Shown: piece by piece, positions 1 through 7,075 of the stretch
How the letters are laid out: each line of letters begins with the position of its first letter
Numbering within the stretch: position 1 is the stretch's first letter
DNA from: Prolixibacteraceae bacterium
GTDB taxonomy: Bacteria > Bacteroidota > Bacteroidia > Bacteroidales > Prolixibacteraceae
Reading direction: 5' to 3'
Length of the DNA: 7,075 nt
NCBI GenBank assembly: GCA_016931875.1
Contig: JAFGDX010000406.1
Location: forward strand, 1-7,075
The notes under the pieces: generated by a model
What the model saw: the letters and a program-made list of their open reading frames with translations, nothing else
Database searches by the model: none
What the model was told of the DNA's origin: nothing
Program-made: the position numbers and the translations under genes

Positions 1-193
1 CAACAATCAGGAATTTGACGCCAAACACACCCTGCGAAGCCTGATTGAAAATTACAATAACGATACCGATGGAATAAAAGACGAAGCCAGCAGAAAACTG
101 GCGGCAATTGAAGCCAAAGAAAAACAAGAGCAACAGGAAGCAATCGATAATTCGTTACAACTGGAATTAAACGAAAAAGAGAACGAAAACTAA
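1..193 (+). CDS. C-terminal end of a probable tetratricopeptide-repeat protein (5' partial)
   Basis: An open frame enters from the left edge (first whole codon at position 2) and ends at TAA 191-193, giving the last 63 residues. The segment FDAKHTLRSLIENYNND reads like the second helix of a TPR unit, where repeats of this type describe an item that accumulates or carries over sub-units. It is followed by a charged helical tail rich in Glu, Lys and Gln (about residues 30-63) that could be a coiled coil. Large TPR proteins are, from memory, commonly encoded directly before a barrel protein like the next gene in Bacteroidota, which supports the call. The stop lies 12 bases before the next start, so the two genes are almost certainly co-transcribed. 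The bulk of the protein is outside the window, so signal peptide, repeat number and function cannot be judged. Confidence 0.7.
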   Translation, partial: NNQEFDAKHTLRSLIENYNNDTDGIKDEASRKLAAIEAKEKQEQQEAIDNSLQLELNEKENEN

Positions 194-205
194 AAATCAG
201 AAACA

Positions 206-2014
206 ATGATTAGAAAAAACATCGCATATTTCCTATCCCTTTTACTGGTTGGTGCAGTCTCAGTGGCAAATGCGCAGCAAGACACCTCTTTAAACCGCGA
301 AGTGGAAGTTATAAAAGCATACAATCCAACCATTTCGGATGCGAACAAAATAAACGACATGCCCAAAATTGACGAAGAAGAACCACAGAAACCTACGTTC
401 AATTACAGCATTTTCAGTCAACCTGTTTTTAGCACCTTCTCGGTGAACGAGTTAAAAGCAGCCACCATTTCACAGCCGCCAAAAGAAAACACCGGCCTTG
501 GACTGGTGCGTGCCGGAGTTGGAAACTACAATAAACCTTATGCAGAAATCTTTTTTAACAGCCAGAATACCCGGAATACGATTTTTGGATTACACGGAAA
601 ACATCTTTCATCGCACGGAAAATTAAAACTGGAAGGAGGCGACAAGGTAAAAGCACCGTTCTCGGAAAACGAGGCCGAAATGTTTATCAAACACCTTTTC
701 AGGGAATCCATTCTTTCGGTAAATGCCGATTTCACTCTCAACGGATTTAACTATTACGGCTACCCTGTTGATTCAATTCCATCCATTTTAAAAGAAAAAG
801 ACCAAACCATTAATTACCAGGGAAAACGGCAAACATTCAGCAAGGGCGGAATCAACATTAACCTCCAAAGCGAAAACAACAACCGCGAAGATTTCACTTT
901 CGATTTCAATTTCCTGTACGATTATTTTGGAACCAAAACCGACCAGCGCGAACATTTTGGCGAATTCAGTGCCGATATAAACAAACCCTTAAATACTGGC
1001 TCGGCCATGCTAAATGCCGGAATTACTTTTGTGAAAGCAGATAATGTTTTTAACAGACATCTGGACACACTGGCAACAAGCCAGCAATTGTGGTTTACGC
1101 TAAAACCTGCCTACTATTTGGGTGGCGACATAGCCAATATCAAAATTGGGTTTAACACCTGGATTGTTCAGGATAACAATACCGACCCTGTTGTGAAAAT
1201 TGCGCCTAATGTTCGGTTAAACTTTGCTCCCGTAAAAGAAATTATCAATATTTTTGCCGGAGTTGACGGAAATTACATCAACAACCACTATTCAAAAATT
1301 GCGTATGAAAATCCATTTGTCGATCCGGAACACGATGTAATTAACACCTTTGAAAAATTGCATTTCTATGGCGGGTTCGACGGAAAGTTTGCCACAAAAA
1401 CCAATTTTAAACTTTCGGTCGACTATTCCATGATTAACGATCAGCCGCTCTATTATTTGTATGAATATGTTTACCCATTGACGGATGACATCAACAACAC
1501 TCCCGATCCATCCATTGTAGATAACGATTTTAAAATAATGTACGACGATTTGGATCTGCTAAAATTCAATGTTGAAGTATTCCACACGGCATCCGAAAAA
1601 CTTGATCTTTTGCTCTCCGGAAATTATTATGTGTATAAAATGAATGAGCAGGAAGAAGCCTGGAACCTCCCTGACTGGGATGCAAAATTGTCGCTTGGAT
1701 ACAAAATCACCGATCAGCTGAGTGTTTCATCCGATATTTATGCGATAGGTGCAAGAACAGCACTTATTTTGGAATCGCAGGGATACGGCACACTTACAAT
1801 GTATTCAAGCTCACTGGTTGCGCTTCCTCCAACCCAGAAATCATACAATCTGAATACGGTTATTGACATGAATTTTAATGCCATTTATAAAATAACACAA
1901 AACTTTTCAGTGTTTGGCCAGCTTAATAATTTTGGATTTCAAAAATACGAAAGATGGTTTGGCTACCCGGTGCAAAGTTTTAATTTCCTGGCAGGGCTGA
2001 GCTACGCATTTTAA
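206..2014 (+). CDS. Outer-membrane beta-barrel protein, TonB-receptor-like, function unknown
   Basis: The 602-residue product begins with a clear signal peptide: basic MIRKN, a hydrophobic stretch at residues 6-20, and a likely cleavage site ANA|QQ after residue 23. Residues 31-50 carry a motif (EVEVIKAYNPTISDANKIN) that I recognise from Bacteroidota proteins often labelled TonB-dependent receptor or outer-membrane protein. The remainder alternates aromatic and polar residues in strand-like segments with Asn/Asp-rich loops (for example 420-450). It ends in Phe602 after GLSYAF, the usual end of a barrel strand read by the BAM machinery. At about 600 residues with no visible plug domain or TonB box, it is too short for a full TonB-dependent transporter, so active transport is not supported. 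The ATG at 206 fits the signal peptide, and there is no Shine-Dalgarno. It probably works with the preceding TPR protein at the outer membrane; the exact role is unknown. Confidence 0.85.
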   Translation: MIRKNIAYFLSLLLVGAVSVANAQQDTSLNREVEVIKAYNPTISDANKINDMPKIDEEEPQKPTFNYSIFSQPVFSTFSVNELKAATISQPPKENTGLGLVRAGVGNYNKPYAEIFFNSQNTRNTIFGLHGKHLSSHGKLKLEGGDKVKAPFSENEAEMFIKHLFRESILSVNADFTLNGFNYYGYPVDSIPSILKEKDQTINYQGKRQTFSKGGININLQSENNNREDFTFDFNFLYDYFGTKTDQREHFGEFSADINKPLNTGSAMLNAGITFVKADNVFNRHLDTLATSQQLWFTLKPAYYLGGDIANIKIGFNTWIVQDNNTDPVVKIAPNVRLNFAPVKEIINIFAGVDGNYINNHYSKIAYENPFVDPEHDVINTFEKLHFYGGFDGKFATKTNFKLSVDYSMINDQPLYYLYEYVYPLTDDINNTPDPSIVDNDFKIMYDDLDLLKFNVEVFHTASEKLDLLLSGNYYVYKMNEQEEAWNLPDWDAKLSLGYKITDQLSVSSDIYAIGARTALILESQGYGTLTMYSSSLVALPPTQKSYNLNTVIDMNFNAIYKITQNFSVFGQLNNFGFQKYERWFGYPVQSFNFLAGLSYAF

Positions 2015-2034
2015 AGCTGAAAAAATAGTTTCAC

Positions 2035-2062
2035 AGGAGGTTTTACACAACCTCCTTTTTTT
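2035..2062 (+). terminator. Intrinsic terminator after the barrel-protein gene
   Basis: A perfect 8-bp stem, AGGAGGTT (2035-2042) with AACCTCCT (2049-2056), encloses the 6-base loop TTACAC. A run of T follows directly (2056-2062) and continues as ATTTT. It starts 20 bases after the stop codon and closes the TPR/barrel transcription unit, separating it from gyrB. The stem is the most GC-rich structure in this gap. Confidence 0.88.
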
Positions 2063-2163
2063 ATTTTCAGCCAGGCTTTACTACCTCATTTTCAAGTTTA
2101 TAATTTGTTGAAAAAAACACTTAACATACACCTGAAAACCAAGGCTCCTTCGTTATTTTTTGT

Positions 2164-2171
2164 TATATTTG
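2164..2171 (+). promoter_or_regulatory. Candidate promoter -7 box for gyrB
   Basis: TATATTTG matches the Bacteroidota primary-sigma -7 consensus TAnnTTTG exactly. No clear TTG/TTTG -33 element sits about 19-21 bases upstream, so the call rests on the -7 box, its intergenic position and two identical boxes in the other promoter gaps of this window. Transcription would start near 2177, leaving a gyrB leader of roughly 138 bases. A weaker alternative closer to the gene is TTTG at 2253-2256 with TATTTTAA at 2272-2279. Confidence 0.6.
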
Positions 2172-2176
2172 GCCGG

Positions 2177-4285
<2,109 letters not shown>

Positions 4286-4318
4286 AAGTTGCAGCAAAAA
4301 AAGTTTGAACAACTCAAA

Positions 4319-4909
4319 ATGAACATTTGCGTATTTTCTTCTTCCAGCAACGCCATCCCTGATGTTTATTTCAGGGAAGCCGAAAAATTGGGAAAACTTA
4401 TTGGCGAAGGTGGCCACACGTTGATCAATGGCGGGGCCAATGTAGGCCTTATGGAAGCAATTACCGTTGCTGCAGGAAAAGCAGGAGCTAAAACCATTGG
4501 AATTATTCCGGAACGGTTGAATGGCTTCTCACTTGCTTCGGCCAATGCCCATGAAGTAATTATCACTGCCGACATGCAGGAACGAAAAGCAAAAATGCGC
4601 GAAATTTCTGATGCCTTTGTGGCCATGCCCGGTGGATTTGGCACCCTGGAAGAAATTTTGGAAGTTATGACATTACGACAACTCTCCTACCACAAAAAAC
4701 CCATTGTATTTTTAAATACCAATAACTTTTACAAATATCTTTTTAAACAATTTGAAGTATCGTACACCGAAATGTTCGCAAAGGAAATTTACAGAGAATT
4801 ATTTCACATTGCCGGTAATGCCGGTGAAGTACTAAATTATCTGTTAAATTATACGCCGGTTGAACTGGATAGAAAATGGTTTGTTGTACCTCACAAGAAG
4901 AAATACTAA
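4319..4909 (+). CDS. LOG-family protein (TIGR00730 type), probable nucleoside-monophosphate phosphoribohydrolase
   Basis: LOG-family enzymes have a Rossmann-like fold and split the N-glycosidic bond of nucleoside 5'-monophosphates, releasing a base and ribose 5-phosphate. In plants and some bacteria the substrate is a cytokinin ribotide. The 196-residue product starts MNICVFSSSS and carries the phosphate-binding GGANVGLM (38-45), the ERK segment with catalytic-type Arg89, and PGGFGTLEE (104-112) with the second catalytic-type acidic residue. Together these are the family signature. A frame extension to TTG at 4289 exists, but ATG 4319 places the first beta strand at the N-terminus as usual and is preferred. 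The gap from the gyrB stop is 33 bases, with no promoter-like box, so the gene likely shares the gyrB transcript and ends at the terminator downstream. Family assignment is firm; the substrate is not, and cytokinin activation should not be assumed. Confidence 0.9.
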   Translation: MNICVFSSSSNAIPDVYFREAEKLGKLIGEGGHTLINGGANVGLMEAITVAAGKAGAKTIGIIPERLNGFSLASANAHEVIITADMQERKAKMREISDAFVAMPGGFGTLEEILEVMTLRQLSYHKKPIVFLNTNNFYKYLFKQFEVSYTEMFAKEIYRELFHIAGNAGEVLNYLLNYTPVELDRKWFVVPHKKKY

Positions 4910-4911
4910 CT

Positions 4912-4951
4912 GACAAAATTACATGTTGAATTTTTAAAATTTTGTCTTTTT
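4912..4951 (+). terminator. Intrinsic terminator after the LOG-family gene
   Basis: A perfect 9-bp stem, GACAAAATT (4912-4920) with AATTTTGTC (4938-4946), is followed immediately by five T (4947-4951). The loop is long (17 bases) and AT-rich. The stem begins 3 bases after the stop codon, the expected place for the end of the gyrB/LOG unit. The stem is AU-rich and so weaker than the terminator at 2035. Confidence 0.75.
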
Positions 4952-4977
4952 AACAAAAGTTCATTCAGGTTGTTAAA
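4949..4977. repeat. Inverted repeat TTTAACAA/TTGTTAAA upstream of the protease promoter
   Basis: TTTAACAA (4949-4956) and TTGTTAAA (4970-4977) are perfect 8-base inverted arms separated by 13 bases. The left arm overlaps the T-tail of the preceding terminator. The dyad lies about 50 bases upstream of the -7 box of the next gene, where an activator or repressor site could sit. The arms are AT-rich, so chance occurrence is quite possible. Confidence 0.3.
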
Positions 4978-5026
4978 TAATGCAAAATGATAGAGTTCTT
5001 ACCGCGCCCTGTATAAACAGTGGCAG

Positions 5027-5034
5027 TATATTTG
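5027..5034 (+). promoter_or_regulatory. Candidate promoter -7 box for the HtrA/DegP-type protease
   Basis: TATATTTG again matches TAnnTTTG exactly. There is no TTG at the expected -33 distance. A small palindrome, CTGT-ATAA-ACAG (5009-5020), lies just upstream in the spacer. Predicted transcription start is near 5040, giving a leader of about 60 bases before the ATG at 5100. The remainder of the 190-base gap holds the terminator and inverted repeat listed separately. Confidence 0.6.
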
Positions 5035-5099
5035 CGTTTAACACAGCAGAAATATAAAATTTTGAATACAAGTAAGAACGAATAATTGATAGTAGAATT

Positions 5100-6539
5100 A
5101 TGAAAAAGTTAGGAAGATATTCAGTTACATTTTTATTGGTGCTGGCCGGAGCTTTTATTGCAGTTTGGGCATACAGTACTTTTTTTGATAAAAAAGAAGT
5201 AGTAACCATAACCGAAAAACAACCCCTTCAATACGCTGCCTTCCCTGGCGAAAACAGTGCCTCACCGCCTGATCTCACCTTTGCTGCGGAAAATTCGATA
5301 CACTCTGTGGTTCATATTGCCACACAATCGGTGCGTGGAGGTGGGTGGTCAAGCGGAAATCCGTTTTTAGATGAATTTTTTGGTTTACGAAGATACCAGG
5401 AACCCCAAATTGCCCAGGGTTTTGGTTCAGGTGTAATACTATCTGATGACGGGTATATTGTATCCAACAACCATGTTATTGAGGAAGCACAAAAAATAAA
5501 AGTCATATTAAACGACAAAAGAGAATTTGAAGCCCGGTTGGTTGGAACTGATCCATCGACAGATATTGCTCTTTTAAAAATTGAAGCAGAAAATTTACCC
5601 TATTTAACTTACGGAGACTCTGACCAGCTCAAACTGGGCGAATGGGTTTTAGCTGTTGGGAATCCGTTTAATCTTACCTCTACAGTAACCGCCGGAATTG
5701 TAAGTGCCCGGGCACGTAACCTCGGAATAAATACCGATCAAATGGCAATCGAATCGTTTATACAAACCGATGCAGCCGTTAATCCGGGAAACAGTGGCGG
5801 TGCATTGGTAAACCAGCAAGGAAAGCTGGTTGGAATAAATACCGCCATTGCCTCCAGAACGGGTTCATATACCGGATATTCTTTCGCTGTGCCGGTTTCA
5901 ATTGTTAAAAAAGTAGTCAATGATTTAAAAGAATTTGGCGAAGTACAACGTGCATTACTGGGAGTAAACATTGGCGATGTAAATGCTGAAATTGCTGATA
6001 ATTTAAACCTTGACATCGTTGAAGGAGTCTATGTAGCCGGAGTTACTGAAAATGGTGCAGCAAGAGAAGCAGGAATCAAAGCCGAAGATGTTATTATTGA
6101 AGTTCAGGGGAGCAAAGTACGAACATCCGCAGAATTGCAGGAGAAAATAAGCCAGTACCGTCCGGGCGATGATGTAAAAATTGTCGCTCTTCGTAACGGA
6201 GAAAAGAAACAATTTACTGTAACGCTACGTAATAAACACGGTGACACACAAATTGTAAGAGACAGATCATCATACTTAGGGGCTGATTTTGAGGAAATTA
6301 GCAGCAGCGAGAAAAACAGCCTGAATATTGATTATGGAATAAAAATTAAGAAGTTAGATAAGGGAAAACTAAAAGAAGCAGGCCTCAAAGAAGGATTTAT
6401 TATCACCAACGTGAACAAAAAGCCCATTTATGAGGTCAATGATTTAAAAAGAGAGATTGGAAATGCAAGAGGAGGAATTTTGGTTGAAGGTATATATCCG
6501 AATGGAGAATTAGCATATTTTGTTTTTGGAACCGAATAA
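5100..6539 (+). CDS. HtrA/DegP-DegQ family periplasmic serine endoprotease
   Basis: This is a trypsin-like protease of the Do family that degrades or chaperones misfolded envelope proteins in the periplasm. The 479-residue product has a basic start (MKKLGR) and a hydrophobic segment (residues 8-25) without a clear signal-peptidase site, so it may remain membrane-anchored. The protease domain (about 60-280) contains NPFLDEFFG (87-95, the LA-loop region), SNNHVI with catalytic His125, STDIALLK with Asp155, and NPGNSGGAL with Ser232. The triad is therefore complete. PDZ1 spans about 285-376, from LLGVN through VTENGAAREAGIKAEDVI. PDZ2 (about 392-476, with KLKEAGLKEGFIITNVNKKPI) is more divergent but recognisable. 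The two-PDZ layout and length fit DegP/DegQ. No Shine-Dalgarno precedes the ATG. It stands alone between a terminator and the rpoD promoter. Whether it is functionally DegP, DegQ or DegS cannot be decided by sequence, so no symbol is given. Confidence 0.95.
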   Translation: MKKLGRYSVTFLLVLAGAFIAVWAYSTFFDKKEVVTITEKQPLQYAAFPGENSASPPDLTFAAENSIHSVVHIATQSVRGGGWSSGNPFLDEFFGLRRYQEPQIAQGFGSGVILSDDGYIVSNNHVIEEAQKIKVILNDKREFEARLVGTDPSTDIALLKIEAENLPYLTYGDSDQLKLGEWVLAVGNPFNLTSTVTAGIVSARARNLGINTDQMAIESFIQTDAAVNPGNSGGALVNQQGKLVGINTAIASRTGSYTGYSFAVPVSIVKKVVNDLKEFGEVQRALLGVNIGDVNAEIADNLNLDIVEGVYVAGVTENGAAREAGIKAEDVIIEVQGSKVRTSAELQEKISQYRPGDDVKIVALRNGEKKQFTVTLRNKHGDTQIVRDRSSYLGADFEEISSSEKNSLNIDYGIKIKKLDKGKLKEAGLKEGFIITNVNKKPIYEVNDLKREIGNARGGILVEGIYPNGELAYFVFGTE

Positions 6540-6603
6540 ACACCATGCTTATTATTTATCTTTAACTATTTATTATCAAACATTTTTTTGATGCGTCTCC
6601 ACC

Positions 6604-6634
6604 TTGATCATTCCATTATATTGTTCTATATTTG
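6604..6634 (+). promoter_or_regulatory. Bacteroidota-type promoter for rpoD (-33 TTG, -7 TATATTTG)
   Basis: TTG at 6604-6606 is separated by 20 bases from TATATTTG at 6627-6634, an exact -7 box at the spacing expected for the Bacteroidota primary sigma factor. This is the best-formed of the three promoters in the window. Transcription would start around 6639-6641, leaving an unusually short leader of about 15-17 bases. If recognised by the sigma factor it drives, rpoD transcription would be self-sustaining. Confidence 0.72.
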
Positions 6635-6644
6635 CACGTTTTTT

Positions 6645-6650
6645 AAGGAG
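6645..6650 (+). promoter_or_regulatory. Strong Shine-Dalgarno for rpoD
   Basis: AAGGAG lies 5 bases before the ATG at 6656, a near-ideal Shine-Dalgarno and the only one in the window. The four other visible starts (206, 2315, 4319, 5100) have A-rich or mixed sequence and no GGAG-like core. This site decides the rpoD start codon. Confidence 0.8.
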
Positions 6651-6655
6651 AGTTT

Positions 6656-7075
6656 ATGAGACAGCTAAAGATCACAAAGTCAATTACTAATCGGGAGAGT
6701 GCCTCTTTAGACAAGTATCTTCAGGAGATAGGAAAAGAAGAACTTATTACAGTAGAAGAAGAAGTCGAATTAGCACAACGGATTAAAAAAGGAGATCAGG
6801 CTGCTTTAGAAAAATTGACCAGAGCAAATCTACGATTCGTCGTATCGGTTGCCAAGCAGTACCAAAATCAAGGTCTTAGCTTGCCCGACCTTATTAATGA
6901 AGGGAATCTGGGATTAATTAAAGCAGCAGAAAAATTCGATGAAACCCGCGGTTTTAAGTTTATTTCCTATGCCGTATGGTGGATACGTCAGTCCATTCTT
7001 CAAGCGCTTGCTGAACAGTCGAGAATTGTTCGTTTACCATTGAACCAGGTAGGTTCGTTAAATAAAATTAACAAA
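6656..7075 (+). CDS. rpoD: Primary RNA polymerase sigma factor (RpoD/SigA), 3' partial
   Basis: The frame is open from ATG 6656 to the right edge, giving the first 140 residues. The primary sigma factor directs core RNA polymerase to housekeeping promoters. Visible regions are: 1.2 (about 16-45, [16 protein letters not shown]); region 2 starting at [14 protein letters not shown] (57-70); the core-binding helix with [20 protein letters not shown] (76-95); the -10 recognition and melting segment with [20 protein letters not shown] (99-118); and the start of region 3 after RIVRLPLN (123-130). There is no region 1.1, and the protein begins almost directly at region 1.2, which is the usual form in Bacteroidota, where the full protein is about 285-290 residues. 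Regions 3 and 4 lie outside the window. The start is fixed by the Shine-Dalgarno at 6645. From memory, rpoD often follows an HtrA-type gene in this phylum, but the promoter here suggests separate transcription. Confidence 0.96.
   Translation, partial: MRQLKITKSITNRESASLDKYLQEIGKEELITVEEEVELAQRIKKGDQAALEKLTRANLRFVVSVAKQYQNQGLSLPDLINEGNLGLIKAAEKFDETRGFKFISYAVWWIRQSILQALAEQSRIVRLPLNQVGSLNKINK

Noticed and set aside
4289..4318. Upstream TTG start that would add 10 residues (MQQKKFEQLK) to the LOG-family protein
   Set aside because: ATG 4319 puts the first beta strand (NICVFSSSS) at the N-terminus as in the family. The extension is low-complexity and begins only 3 bases after the gyrB stop.
6575..6592. 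Hairpin ATCAAA/TTTGAT after the protease gene as a terminator
   Set aside because: The stem is only 6 bp and AT-rich, the T-run lies in the loop and 3' arm, and no T-tail follows. I see no convincing terminator for the protease transcript, so read-through into rpoD is possible.

Overview
The window looks like ordinary chromosomal housekeeping DNA from a member of the Bacteroidota, probably the Bacteroidia or Marinilabiliales side of the phylum, though I cannot fix the genus. Three things point that way. The protein sequences resemble their Bacteroidota relatives: a short GyrB of about 650 residues, a primary sigma factor without region 1.1, and a signal-peptide barrel protein with the NREVEV-KAYNPTISDANKIN motif. 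All three promoter-bearing intergenic gaps carry the phylum's -7 box (TAnnTTTG). Four of the five visible translation starts have no Shine-Dalgarno sequence. All genes are on the + strand.

Layout: (1) Positions 1-193 hold the C-terminal end of a protein, probably a tetratricopeptide-repeat (TPR) protein. It is followed 12 bases later by an outer-membrane beta-barrel protein (206-2014), and the pair ends at a strong intrinsic terminator (2035-2062). (2) A 300-base gap carries a promoter and a leader with two inverted repeats. It leads into gyrB (2315-4285), followed after 33 bases by a LOG-family nucleotide-processing gene (4319-4909). This pair also ends at an intrinsic terminator (4912-4951). 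(3) A 190-base gap with its own promoter leads to a membrane-anchored HtrA/DegP-type periplasmic protease (5100-6539). (4) A 116-base gap with a well-formed promoter and an unusually strong Shine-Dalgarno leads to the start of the primary sigma factor gene rpoD, cut off by the window end.

Functionally the window combines envelope biogenesis or quality control (TPR protein, barrel protein, protease) with core information processing (DNA gyrase, primary sigma factor). The segments look like three or four separate transcription units rather than one pathway. I found no mobile element, CRISPR array, RNA gene, toxin-antitoxin or defence system, and no convincing sign of a new biological system. 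The points most worth a second look are the Shine-Dalgarno on rpoD in a phylum that rarely uses one, the structured gyrB leader, and the uncharacterised TPR/barrel pair.
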